Positions 6,423-14,712 of a stretch of 33,924 nt of DNA are shown piece after piece. Source of the stretch: Hydrogenophaga sp. (GTDB taxonomy: Bacteria; Pseudomonadota; Gammaproteobacteria; Burkholderiales; Burkholderiaceae_C). The position numbers and the translations under genes were made by a program. A model generated the notes under the pieces. The model did no database searches. It had not been told where the DNA came from and was given only the letters and a program-made list of their open reading frames with translations. Position 1 is the first letter of the stretch. Every line of letters starts with the position of its first letter. The stretch lies in assembly GCA_016790705.1 (NCBI GenBank), contig JAEUOT010000004.1, positions 1-33,924 on the forward strand. The letters are read 5' to 3'.

Positions 6423-8279
6423 TCAGCGGTACATGGCTTCGATCTGCGCCGCGTATTTCTGTTGCACCAGCTTGCGCTTGAGTTTCATGGTGGGTGTGAG
6501 CTCTTCGTCCTCGGCGGTGAGCTGGGTGTCGAGCAGCCAGAACTTCTTGACCTGCTCGACGCGGGCGAACTTTTTGTTGGCCGCGTCGATGACCTCCTGG
6601 ATCAACTGCTGCACTTCGGCGGACCGGGTGAGGCTGGCGTAGTTGGAGAACGGCACGTCGTTGTCCTGGGCGTATTTCTCGACGTTCTCCTGGTCGATCA
6701 TGATGATCACGGTGAGGTAGGCACGTTTGTCGCCGATCACCACCGCGTCGGTGATGTAGGGCGAGAATTTCAGCTCGTTCTCGAATTCGCTCGGGGTGAT
6801 GTTCTTGCCGCCTGCGGTGATGATGATGTCCTTCATCCGGTCGGTGATGCGGAAAAACCCTTCCTCGTCGACCACGCCCACGTCACCGGTGTGCAACCAG
6901 CCGTCGGGATCGATGGTCTCGGCGGTTTTCTCGGGCTGGTTGAGGTAGCCCATGAAGACATTGGGCCCGCGCACCAGGATCTCGCTGGTCTGCGGGTCCA
7001 GGCGCACCTCGTTGAAGCTGGCGGCGGGGCCGATGCTGCCGGGCTTGATGCGGTCGGCCGGCACGCCGGTCGAGGCGCCACAGGTTTCCGTCATGCCCCA
7101 GACCTCCAGCATCGGCACGCCGAGCGCCAGGTACCAGCGCACCAGTTCGGGCGAGATCGGCGCTGCGCCGGTCACGAGGAAGCGCGCGCGGTGGATGCCG
7201 ATCAGCTTGCGCACGTTGTCCAGCACCAGCAGGCGCGCGGCGCGGAACTGCAGCTTCAGGCTGCCCGGAACGGGCTCGCCCCGGAGCACATGGTCGGCCA
7301 CCCGCTGCCCCACACCGATGGCCCAGGCGTAGGCGGCCTGCTGGAGCCTGCTGGCTTCCTTGAGCGCGATCATCACGCCCGAATAGAACTTCTCCCACAC
7401 GCGCGGCACGGCGGTGAACACAGTGGGCGCGATCTCGCGCACGTTCTCCGGCACGGTTTCCGGGTTCTCGACGAAGTTCAGTCGGGCGCCGGTGTAGAGC
7501 GAGAAATATTCGCCGCCCATGCGCTCGGCGATGTGGCACAGCGGCAGGAAGCACATGCACTCGTCGTGCTCGTCACGCGAGATCAGGGTGTTGAGGCCGT
7601 GGGCCTCGTAGACCAGGCCCTTGTGCGCGTGCATAGCGCCCTTGGGTTTGCCGGTCGTGCCCGAGGTGTAGACGAGGATCGCCAGGTCGTCGGGCCGGAC
7701 GGCCGCGACCCGCGCGTCCAGCGCCTTCGGGTGCTGCGCCATGTGCTCGCGACCGAGCGCGCGCAGGGCGTCCAGGCTGATCACCATCGGGTCATCGAAG
7801 TCGCGCAGCCCTTCCATGTCGAACACCACGATCTTGCGCAGCGAGGGCAGCCGATCCCGCACTTCCAGCGCCTTGTCCAACTGCTCGTCGTCTTCGACGA
7901 ACAGGACCGTCGTGCGCGAATCCTCGCAGAGGTAGTGGACCTGTTCGGCCGCGTCGGTCGGGTAGATCCCGTTGGCGACGCCGTTGGCGCTGAGCACGGC
8001 GAGGTCGCACAGCACCCACTCGATATTGGTGTTGGAGAGGATGGAGGCGGTCTCCCGCGGCTGGAAGTCCAGCGAGAGCAGGCCGTGGCCGACTTCGCGC
8101 ACCGCCTGGCCGACCTGGGTCCAGGTCCAGCTTCGCCAGATGCCCAGCTCCTTCTGGCGCAGCCAGATGTCCGGCCCGCGACGCTCGACGGCGTTCCAGA
8201 AGATGGCGGGAATGGTCTCGCCGGGCATGACGATCTCGGTCGTCGAACGGATGTTGGAGCGGTCCCAGAGGTAGGTCAT
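6423..8279 (-). CDS. Long-chain-type acyl-CoA synthetase (AMP-forming)
   Basis: A 618-residue AMP-binding enzyme that activates a carboxylic acid to its CoA thioester via an acyl-adenylate. The phosphate-binding motif YTSGTTGKPKGAM lies at about 204-216. Further motifs are VWGMTETCG (adenylate-binding), WLHTGDVG, and RMKDIIITAGGKNI, followed by the C-terminal swivel domain ending in ELTPTMKLKRKLV. The length fits FadD15-like long-chain ligases. GGAG lies 8 nt before the ATG at 8279, 4 nt after the livF stop, so it is co-transcribed and probably translationally coupled. Its place between livF and the binding protein suggests the transporter imports the acid that this enzyme activates (inference). 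Confidence 0.92.
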   Translation of the reverse strand: MTYLWDRSNIRSTTEIVMPGETIPAIFWNAVERRGPDIWLRQKELGIWRSWTWTQVGQAVREVGHGLLSLDFQPRETASILSNTNIEWVLCDLAVLSANGVANGIYPTDAAEQVHYLCEDSRTTVLFVEDDEQLDKALEVRDRLPSLRKIVVFDMEGLRDFDDPMVISLDALRALGREHMAQHPKALDARVAAVRPDDLAILVYTSGTTGKPKGAMHAHKGLVYEAHGLNTLISRDEHDECMCFLPLCHIAERMGGEYFSLYTGARLNFVENPETVPENVREIAPTVFTAVPRVWEKFYSGVMIALKEASRLQQAAYAWAIGVGQRVADHVLRGEPVPGSLKLQFRAARLLVLDNVRKLIGIHRARFLVTGAAPISPELVRWYLALGVPMLEVWGMTETCGASTGVPADRIKPGSIGPAASFNEVRLDPQTSEILVRGPNVFMGYLNQPEKTAETIDPDGWLHTGDVGVVDEEGFFRITDRMKDIIITAGGKNITPSEFENELKFSPYITDAVVIGDKRAYLTVIIMIDQENVEKYAQDNDVPFSNYASLTRSAEVQQLIQEVIDAANKKFARVEQVKKFWLLDTQLTAEDEELTPTMKLKRKLVQQKYAAQIEAMYR

Positions 8280-8283
8280 CGCG

Positions 8284-9072
8284 TCATCTCCAGGTCTTCT
8301 TCTTCTTCCAGCGCCGGTCGGCCCGAACCCCGGCCTCCTTCATGCCGAGGTAGAACTCCTTGATGTCGTCCTTCTCGCGCAGACGGGCGCAGGTGTCTTC
8401 CATCACGATGCGGCCGTTCTCCAGCACATAGCCGTAGTCCGAGGCGTTGAGCGCCATGTTGGCGTTCTGCTCGACCAGCAGGATGGTGGTGCCGCGCTCG
8501 CGGTTGATGCGCACGACGATCTCGAAGATCTCCTTGGTCAGCTTCGGCGAAAGGCCCAGGCTGGGTTCGTCGAGCAGGATCAGGTCGGGATTGGCCATCA
8601 GCGCCCGGCTGATTGCGAGCATCTGCTGCTGCCCGCCGGAGAGCAGACCCGCGTCCTGCGCGGCGCGGTCCCGGAGAATCGGGAAGTAGTTGAAGACCAG
8701 CTCCATGTCGCGCGCCACGCCGTCGCGGTCGCTGCGGGTGTAGGCGCCCATCAGCAGGTTGTCGCGCACCGAGAGCAGCGGGAACACCTCGCGTCCCTCG
8801 GGCACGTGCATCAGGCCACGCTGGACGATCAGTGCCGGGTCCTGCGCGGTGATGTCTTCCCCCTTGAACTCGATGCTGCCCTTGCGCGGATCGATGATGC
8901 CGCTGATGGTCTTGAGGATGGTGGTCTTGCCGGCGCCGTTGCTGCCCAGCACGGTCGCGATCTCGCCGCGCCGCACCTGCAGGCTGACGCCCCGGATGGC
9001 CTTGATCGGGCCATAGGCGCTTTCGACGTTGAGCAGCTTGAGGACCGCGTTGTCGGTGACGGGGGCTGTCAT
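8284..9072 (-). CDS. livF: Branched-chain-type ABC transporter ATPase LivF
   Basis: A 262-residue ATP-binding subunit. Walker A is GSNGAGKTT (43-51), the signature is LSGGQQQM, Walker B is LILLDEPSLGLSP, and the H-loop region is TTILLVEQNANMAL. The EQNA form is typical of LivF rather than LivG. The C-terminus is an unusual basic tail (RRWKKKKTWR). Its ATG overlaps the livG stop by 4 bp (ATGA at 9069-9072), showing coupled translation. It acts on the cytoplasmic face with LivG, energising the LivHM pore. Confidence 0.95.
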   Translation of the reverse strand: MTAPVTDNAVLKLLNVESAYGPIKAIRGVSLQVRRGEIATVLGSNGAGKTTILKTISGIIDPRKGSIEFKGEDITAQDPALIVQRGLMHVPEGREVFPLLSVRDNLLMGAYTRSDRDGVARDMELVFNYFPILRDRAAQDAGLLSGGQQQMLAISRALMANPDLILLDEPSLGLSPKLTKEIFEIVVRINRERGTTILLVEQNANMALNASDYGYVLENGRIVMEDTCARLREKDDIKEFYLGMKEAGVRADRRWKKKKTWR

Positions 9073-9908
9073 GCCGCAACCCTTCCCTGGTTTTCCCGGC
9101 GCAGGCTGGACACGTCGTCCACCGTGCCGAGGTAGGCCTCGATCACCCCCGGGTGCGACTGCACCTCGGCCGGCGTGCCGGTCGCCAGCTCGGCGCCCAT
9201 GCTCATGGCCAGCACGCGGTCGGACACCTTCGACACCAGGCCCATGTCGTGTTCGACCATCAGCACGGTGACACCCAGCTCGTTCTTGATGTCGCTGATC
9301 CAGAACGCCATGTCTTCGGTCTCTTCGACGTTCAGCCCGGACGACGGCTCGTCGAGCAGCAGCAGGCGGGGTTCGGTGCAGAGCGCGCGCGCCAGCTCGA
9401 CGACCTTGCGCACCCCGTAGGGCAGGCCGGCGACCAGCGACTCGCGGTGGTGCTGCAGGTCGAGGAAGTCGATCACCTGCTCGACCTTCTCGCGGGCGGC
9501 GATCTCGGCGGCGCGCGTCCGGCCCGTGAAGAGCATCTCGCTCCAGAGCCCGCTCTGGCGGTGGGTGTGGCGGCCGATCAGCAGGTTCTGCAGCACCGTG
9601 GCGTGCTCGAACAGCTCGATGTTCTGGAAGGTGCGGGCGATGCCCAGCCGGGCAATGCGGTGGGGCGGCTGGTCGCTCAGGCGGATCACCCCGTCGGGGC
9701 CGGCGTACTGGATCTCGCCGCTGGTCGGCGAGTAGATGCGGCTGATCAGGTTGAAGACCGTGGTCTTGCCGGCGCCATTGGGACCGATCAGCGTGAACAC
9801 CTCGCCCTTGCGGACGTCGAAGCTCACGCGGTTGACCGCCAGCACGCCGCCGAAGCGCACGCTGAGATCGCGGGCCGAGAGAAGGATGTCGTCGTTCATG
9901 GTGTTCAT
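9069..9908 (-). CDS. livG: Branched-chain-type ABC transporter ATPase LivG
   Basis: A 279-residue ATP-binding subunit. Walker A is GPNGAGKTT (42-50), followed by VFNLISRIYSPTSGEI. The signature region reads GLPYGVRKVVELARAL, a divergent form usual in LivG, and Walker B is LLLLDEPSSGLN. The C-terminal VEHDMGLV and AYLG motifs belong to the BCA_ABC_TP_C tail. The start at 9908 is supported by a 4-bp ATGA overlap with livM; an in-frame ATG at 9899 is possible. It pairs with LivF. Confidence 0.95.
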   Translation of the reverse strand: MNTMNDDILLSARDLSVRFGGVLAVNRVSFDVRKGEVFTLIGPNGAGKTTVFNLISRIYSPTSGEIQYAGPDGVIRLSDQPPHRIARLGIARTFQNIELFEHATVLQNLLIGRHTHRQSGLWSEMLFTGRTRAAEIAAREKVEQVIDFLDLQHHRESLVAGLPYGVRKVVELARALCTEPRLLLLDEPSSGLNVEETEDMAFWISDIKNELGVTVLMVEHDMGLVSKVSDRVLAMSMGAELATGTPAEVQSHPGVIEAYLGTVDDVSSLRRENQGRVAA

Positions 9909-10981
9909 TTCAGGCGGTCGGACTTCTGGAACGACTTCTGCCGCTTGAACATGCCCTTGCGGTAGAACGGGAACAGTTGGAACCAGGTGCGGACCTTGAG
10001 CCAGCGGCCGTACAGGCCCATGGGCTCGAACAGCACGAAGGCGATCAGCACCGCGCCATAGACCGTGCCCTGCAGGCCGGTGGACTGGCCGATGGCCTCG
10101 GGCAGGAAGTCTTTGCCCAGCGCGATCAGCTGCGGCATGACGATCAGGAAGATCGCGCCGAGGAAGGCGCCGTGCACCGAGCCCAGTCCACCGATGACCA
10201 CCATCAGCAGCAGGTCGATCGACTGAACGATGGAGAACTGGTCGGGCGAAAGGAACTGGATCTTGTGGGCGTACAGCGCACCGCCGATGCCGGCCAGCGC
10301 GGCGGACAGCGCGAAGCTCAGGGTCTTGTAGCGCGCCAGGTGGATGCCCATGCTCTGCGCCGAGATCTCGGAGTCGCGGATGGCGACGAAGGCGCGACCG
10401 GTCGGCGCTCGCAGCAGGTTGACGATGGCCAGCGTGGCCCCCACGCAGAGCACCAGGCAGAGGAAGTAGAAGCCCTCGGTGCTCTCGATCCGCCAGTCGC
10501 CGATGGCCGGCGTGTTGACCGCGAGACCCGCGTTACCACCGGTCACGTGCTCCCAGCGGGCCAGACCTTCCTCGACGATGAAGCCGAAGGCCAGCGTCGC
10601 CATGCCCAGGTAGATGCCCTTGACGCGCAGCGCCGGCAGGCCGACCACCATGCCCACCGCCGCAGACAGCAGGCCCGCGCAGGCAATCGACAGCGGGAAG
10701 GGCCAGCCGTGGTTGGTCAGCACCGCCTCGGTGTAGGCGCCGACGCCCAGGAAGGCTGCATGGCCGAGCGAGAACAGGCCGGTGAAGCCCGCCAGCAGCA
10801 TCAGGCCCAGCCCCACGATGGCGTAGATCAGCACGAAGGTCAGCTGCGCCAGCCAGTACTCGGGCAGGGCCCAGGGCGCGGCCAGCAGAAACAGGCACAG
10901 CAGGCTGTACCAGAACACATGGCCGCCGTGCTTGGCCAGGCGGATGTCCTGGTCGTAGTCGGTCTTGAAAATGAAACGCAT
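9905..10981 (-). CDS. livM: Branched-chain-type ABC transporter permease LivM
   Basis: A 358-residue inner-membrane permease with many hydrophobic helices. Typical LivM features are GLGLMLLAGFTGLFSLGHAAFLGVGAY near the N-terminus, LRVKGIYLGMATLAFG, and the coupling-loop region RDSEISAQSMGIHLARYKTLSFALSAALAGIGGALYA. The C-terminus carries an extra basic tail (FYRKGMFKRQKSFQKSDRLK) facing the cytoplasm. The gene starts 10 nt after livH and overlaps livG by 4 bp. It forms the membrane pore with LivH. Confidence 0.94.
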   Translation of the reverse strand: MRFIFKTDYDQDIRLAKHGGHVFWYSLLCLFLLAAPWALPEYWLAQLTFVLIYAIVGLGLMLLAGFTGLFSLGHAAFLGVGAYTEAVLTNHGWPFPLSIACAGLLSAAVGMVVGLPALRVKGIYLGMATLAFGFIVEEGLARWEHVTGGNAGLAVNTPAIGDWRIESTEGFYFLCLVLCVGATLAIVNLLRAPTGRAFVAIRDSEISAQSMGIHLARYKTLSFALSAALAGIGGALYAHKIQFLSPDQFSIVQSIDLLLMVVIGGLGSVHGAFLGAIFLIVMPQLIALGKDFLPEAIGQSTGLQGTVYGAVLIAFVLFEPMGLYGRWLKVRTWFQLFPFYRKGMFKRQKSFQKSDRLK

Positions 10982-10991
10982 CGGGCTGGCC

Positions 10992-11867
10992 TCAGACTTT
11001 CTTGCGCAGCTTCTCGCCGAACAGGCCGTTCGGCTTGAGCACCAGCATCAGCAGCACCACGATGTAGGGCGCGATGTCCTTGAATCCCTCGGGCAGGTAG
11101 AAGCCCGAGAGCGCCTCCACGATGCCGATCACCAGCCCGCCGACGATGGCGCCGGGCAGGCTGCCGAAGCCGCCCACCACCGCAGCAGGAAAGGCCTTCA
11201 GGCCGATGAAGCCCATGTTGGCGTGCACGAAGGTGATGGGCGCCAGCAGCAGACCCGCAATGGCGGCGACACCCGAGGCCAGGCCCCAGACCAGCCCGTT
11301 GAGCCGCTTGACCGGAATGCCCATGTAGTAGGCGGCGAGCTGGTTCTGCGACGATGCCTGCATCGCGATGCCGAGCTTGCTGTACCGGAACATGGCGAAC
11401 AGCAGGCCGCAGAGCACGGCGGTCACGCCGATCACGACCAGTTGCTCGGCCGCCAGCACCAGCCCCCCGAGGTTGAACACCTCGCCGGCATAGGGCACGG
11501 CCAGCGAATGGGTGTCGGTGCCGATGTTGGGGATCATGGTGATCACGCCGCGCAGCACATAACCGACGCCGATCGTCAGCATCACGATGGAGAAAGCGGG
11601 CTGACCCAGGATGGGCCGGATCACCAGCCGCTCCACCACGATGCCGAAGGCCGCCATGCCCAGCACCGAGGCAAGCACGGCGAGCCAGAACGGAAACCCG
11701 AGCAGCGTCATGGTCAGCAGACCCCCGAACGCGCCGACCATCATCAGGTCACCCTGGGCAAAGCTCACGGTCTCGGTGGCCTTGTAGATCAGCACGAAGC
11801 CCAGGGCGATAAGTCCGTAGATGCATCCCTGGGCCACACCGCCGATCAGCAGTTGCAGCAGTTGCAC
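10992..11867 (-). CDS. livH: Branched-chain-type ABC transporter permease LivH
   Basis: A 291-residue inner-membrane permease, first gene of the operon. It opens with LLQLLIGGVAQGCIYGLIALGFVLIYKATETVSFAQGDLMMVGAF, the standard LivH start. Later come the conserved AIAGLLLAP and AFPAAVVGGFGSLPGAIVGG. The start codon is GTG at 11867 with AGGAGA 6 nt upstream. About 200 bp of non-coding DNA with a large palindrome separate it from the divergent atuA-like gene, so the operon promoter should lie there. Confidence 0.94.
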   Translation of the reverse strand: MQLLQLLIGGVAQGCIYGLIALGFVLIYKATETVSFAQGDLMMVGAFGGLLTMTLLGFPFWLAVLASVLGMAAFGIVVERLVIRPILGQPAFSIVMLTIGVGYVLRGVITMIPNIGTDTHSLAVPYAGEVFNLGGLVLAAEQLVVIGVTAVLCGLLFAMFRYSKLGIAMQASSQNQLAAYYMGIPVKRLNGLVWGLASGVAAIAGLLLAPITFVHANMGFIGLKAFPAAVVGGFGSLPGAIVGGLVIGIVEALSGFYLPEGFKDIAPYIVVLLMLVLKPNGLFGEKLRKKV

Positions 11868-12069
11868 GCACTGTCTCCTGTTTGTTGTGGACGGGTGCGC
11901 TGCGGTGCGCGGTGTCCAGCTTTGGTGCGGTTTTTATAGCGGGCTTGCACGAAACTGACGTCAGGGTAGACCCCAGCCTCAGTCGCGCAGGTGCCAGCCG
12001 TGGCAGGCATTCCCTATTTTTGCCGAGCAATTGCTTGGCAAAAATAGGGAATGCCCTTATGCTGGCCGC
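11868..12069. promoter_or_regulatory. Divergent control region between livH and atuA-like gene
   Basis: This 202-bp gap separates two divergent operons and must hold both promoters. Apart from the livH ribosome binding site and the palindrome at 12006-12055, I could not identify confident -35 or -10 boxes. Confidence 0.5.
12006..12055. repeat. 50-nt near-perfect palindrome (operator or RNA hairpin)
   Basis: The arm GGCATTCCCTATTTTTGCC (12006-12024) is the exact reverse complement of 12037-12055. The centre, 12025-12036, contains the palindrome AGCAATTGCT, so 24 of 25 base pairs match and the remaining one is G opposite T. It ends 14 nt before the ATG of the atuA-like gene and takes up the space where a ribosome binding site would be expected; its second arm contains AGGGA. 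It could be a regulator's operator, a translational control hairpin, or both. Confidence 0.85.
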
Positions 12070-13467
12070 ATGAAATCCGTTCGCATCGGTGCCGGTCTCG
12101 GCTTCTATGGCGATCACTGGGAGCCGGTGGTCGCGAGCATTGAACGTGGCGATGTCCAGTTCATCGCCAGTGACCATCTGGCCGAACTGACCCTGGCCAT
12201 CCTGCAGAAGGACCGGCAGCGCGATCCGTCGCTGGGCTACGCGCGCGACGTGGTGCCGATGCTGTTGCGCCTGTGGCCGCTGATGCAGGCGCGGGGCGTG
12301 CGGTTTGTCTGCAACGCCGGCGGATTGAACCCGATGGGGGCCGCGCAGGCGGTGCAGGCGGCGCTGTCTGCCAAGGGACTGCGCGCGCGCATCGCGGTGG
12401 TGACGGGAGACGATGTGCTGCCCCAGATGATGCGTGCGGCGGAGGACACAGCGCTGGCCCACCTGTTCACCGGCGAGCCGGTGGCGGCGGTGCGCGAGCG
12501 GCTGGTGTTCGGCAACGCCTATCTGGGGGCGGCGCCGATCGTGCGGGCGCTGGATCTTGGCGCGGAGATCGTGATCACCGGACGCGTGGCCGATGCGGCG
12601 CTGTTTCTCGGGCCGATCGTGCACAGCCTGGGCTGGGACCTGAAAGTCAGCGATCCGGTGGGGCTGGACAAGCTGGCGCAGGGTCTGACGGTGGGCCATC
12701 TGCTCGAATGCTCGGGGCAGGGCAGTGGCGGCAACTTCGGCAGCCAGGACGCGTGGAAAGCCATTCCCGACCTGGCCCACATCGGCTTTCCCATTGCCGA
12801 GGTCCGGGAAGACGGCACGGCGCTGATCACCAAGGCGCCAGGCACCGGCGGCCGCGTCAACTTCGACACCGTGCGCCAGCAACTGCTGTACGAGGTCCAC
12901 AACCCGCACGCCTACCATTCGCCCGACGTGGTGCTGGACATGGGCGGCATCCACCTGCACGACGAAGGCCACGACCGGGTTCGCCTGACCGGGGCGCGCG
13001 GCGCACCGCCGGGCGGGCAACTGAAGGTGGTCGCGGGTTTCCACGACGGGTACAAGGCCGAGGTGACCTGGGGCTTCTCCTGGCCCGACGCCTGGGACAA
13101 GGCCCAGGCCGCCATCGGCACCATCCGCACCCAGTTGGCCGAGCGGCGCGTGCCGCACGAGGAGCTGTACATCGAGTACCCGGGCCTGAACGCGGCGCAC
13201 GGACCGCTGGCGCCCCTGCCGCCGCCCGAGCAGCTCAATCAGATGAACGAACTCTGGACGCGGCTGGTCCTGCGCACCCACGTGAAGGCCGCCGCCGACG
13301 GCTTCGGTCGCCTGTTCCCGTGGATCGGGCTGAGCGGCCCGGCCTACACCTGCGGCTTCACCGGCCTGCACAACACCAGCGAGCTGCTGGGCATCTGGCC
13401 GACGCTGATCCCGCGGGCGGAGGTGGAGGCGAATGTTCGGGTCGAGATGCTGGGAGGTGCCACATGA
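12070..13467 (+). CDS. AtuA-family acyclic terpene utilisation-like protein
   Basis: A 465-residue protein of the AtuA family (formerly DUF1446, PF07287), named after the acyclic terpene utilisation cluster of Pseudomonas citronellolis. The family opening is clear: VRIGAGLGFYGDHWEPVVASIERGDVQFIASDHLAELTLAILQKD, then FVCNAGGLNPMGAAQAV and ITGRVADAALFLGPIVHSLGW. The biochemical function of AtuA is not established. The ATG at 12070 matches the family start but has no Shine-Dalgarno; a frame open to 12031 runs through the palindrome and is unlikely. The stop overlaps the next gene by 4 bp. The usual C-terminal domain of long homologues is encoded separately next door. Confidence 0.88.
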   Translation: MKSVRIGAGLGFYGDHWEPVVASIERGDVQFIASDHLAELTLAILQKDRQRDPSLGYARDVVPMLLRLWPLMQARGVRFVCNAGGLNPMGAAQAVQAALSAKGLRARIAVVTGDDVLPQMMRAAEDTALAHLFTGEPVAAVRERLVFGNAYLGAAPIVRALDLGAEIVITGRVADAALFLGPIVHSLGWDLKVSDPVGLDKLAQGLTVGHLLECSGQGSGGNFGSQDAWKAIPDLAHIGFPIAEVREDGTALITKAPGTGGRVNFDTVRQQLLYEVHNPHAYHSPDVVLDMGGIHLHDEGHDRVRLTGARGAPPGGQLKVVAGFHDGYKAEVTWGFSWPDAWDKAQAAIGTIRTQLAERRVPHEELYIEYPGLNAAHGPLAPLPPPEQLNQMNELWTRLVLRTHVKAAADGFGRLFPWIGLSGPAYTCGFTGLHNTSELLGIWPTLIPRAEVEANVRVEMLGGAT

Positions 13468-13847
13468 CCGGAATCCGCATTCCCCTGGTCCGCCTCGCGC
13501 ACGCGCGCAGCGGCGACAAGGCCGACTGGGTCGACTTCGGGCTGTTCGCGTGGAACGCCGCCGGCTACCGCATCCTCGAGCGCGAGGTGACCGCCGAGAA
13601 GGTGCGGGCGCACTTCGCGCCCTGGCTGCCGGGCGAGGTCGAGGCCTGGCCGCTGCCCAACATCCTGGCGCTCAAGTTCGTGCTCAAGGGCGCGCTGCAG
13701 GGCGGCGGCGCGCGCAACCTGCGGCTGGACAACCTGGGCAAGGCGATGGCGGGGGCGTTGTTGCGGATGGAGATCGAGGTGTCGGAAGACGAGCTTGCCG
13801 CTGCATTGAATGAGCACAGGGTCGGCTGGTGGGGAGAGCAGGCATGA
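13464..13847 (+). CDS. Small AtuA C-terminal-domain-like protein
   Basis: A 127-residue protein starting at an ATG that overlaps the previous stop (ATGA, 13464-13467). Motifs such as RLAHARSGDKADWVDFGLFAWN and LPNILALKFVLKGALQGGGARNLRLDNLGKAMAGALLRMEIEV match the domain fused to the C-terminus of longer AtuA proteins (AtuA-like ferredoxin-fold domain). Tight coupling suggests the two proteins form one complex, a split version of the fused form. The SGDKA motif is well conserved in the family. Function unknown. Confidence 0.82.
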   Translation: MTGIRIPLVRLAHARSGDKADWVDFGLFAWNAAGYRILEREVTAEKVRAHFAPWLPGEVEAWPLPNILALKFVLKGALQGGGARNLRLDNLGKAMAGALLRMEIEVSEDELAAALNEHRVGWWGEQA

Positions 13848-14638
13848 GCGCCGTCACCACCGAAATCATCGGCGACATCCGTGTCGTCACGCTGCACCGG
13901 CCCGAGGCGCGCAATGCGGTCGATGGCGAGACCGCGCAAGCGCTGCACGCCGCCTTCCTCGCCTTCGAGGACGACCCCGGCGCGAAGGTCGCGGTGTTCC
14001 ATGGCGCACACGGCCACTTCTGCGCCGGCTGGGACCTGCAGCACGGCGCCCGGCTGGCGGCTTCGGGCGATGCGTCCAGCCTGGACTCGCTGGACTTCGA
14101 CAGCAGCGACGCTAGCGCCATCGGCCCGATGGGGCCGTCGCGCCTGCGGCTGTCCAAGCCGGTGATCGCGGCGGTCAGCGGTGCCGCAGTGGCCGGCGGC
14201 ATGGAGCTGGCGCTGTGGTGCGACCTGCGGGTGATGGAAGAGGACGCCTACTTCGGTGTCTATTGCCGGCGCTTTGGCGTGCCGCTGATCGACGGCGGCA
14301 CGGTGCGGCTGCCGCGCCTGATCGGCATGGGGCACGCGATGGACCTGATCCTGACGGGGCGCAAGGTCGAGGCGGCCGAAGCGCTGCAGATGGGGCTGGC
14401 CAACCGCGTGGTGCCGGCAGGGCAGGCGCGTGAGGCTGCGATCGCCCTGGCGCGGCAGCTCGCGGCGTTTCCGCAGGCCACGATGCGGGCCGACCGCGAG
14501 AGCGCGTACGCGCAATGGGACCTGCCACTGGGGGACGCACTGCAGCAGGAGTGGCAGCGCGGCAAGGCGCGCATCCCGGATGCGCTGGAAGGCGCCACGC
14601 GGTTCGCCCAGGGCGAGGGCCGGCACGGGCGGTTCTGA
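13844..14638 (+). CDS. Crotonase / enoyl-CoA hydratase family protein
   Basis: A 264-residue crotonase-fold enzyme, expected to act on an acyl-CoA. It shows HRPEARNAVDGETAQAL (about 18-34), the oxyanion-hole region GHFCAGWDL (about 57-64), and SGAAVAGGMELALWCDLRV. E121 aligns with the first catalytic glutamate of rat mitochondrial hydratase (E144). The second (E164, in a PE motif) aligns with C141 in FGVYCRRFGVPL, so simple hydratase chemistry is uncertain. The ATG at 13844 overlaps the previous stop by 4 bp, so it belongs to the atuA-like operon. Substrate unknown; isomerase, hydrolase or lyase activity is possible. Confidence 0.9.
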   Translation: MSAVTTEIIGDIRVVTLHRPEARNAVDGETAQALHAAFLAFEDDPGAKVAVFHGAHGHFCAGWDLQHGARLAASGDASSLDSLDFDSSDASAIGPMGPSRLRLSKPVIAAVSGAAVAGGMELALWCDLRVMEEDAYFGVYCRRFGVPLIDGGTVRLPRLIGMGHAMDLILTGRKVEAAEALQMGLANRVVPAGQAREAAIALARQLAAFPQATMRADRESAYAQWDLPLGDALQQEWQRGKARIPDALEGATRFAQGEGRHGRF

Positions 14639-14712
14639 GTGGGCCGGCGGTCCCGGCACATGGACACCGAATGGACCCCGGCCCGTGGCCGCGTTTGGCG
14701 ATCATCGCGCCC

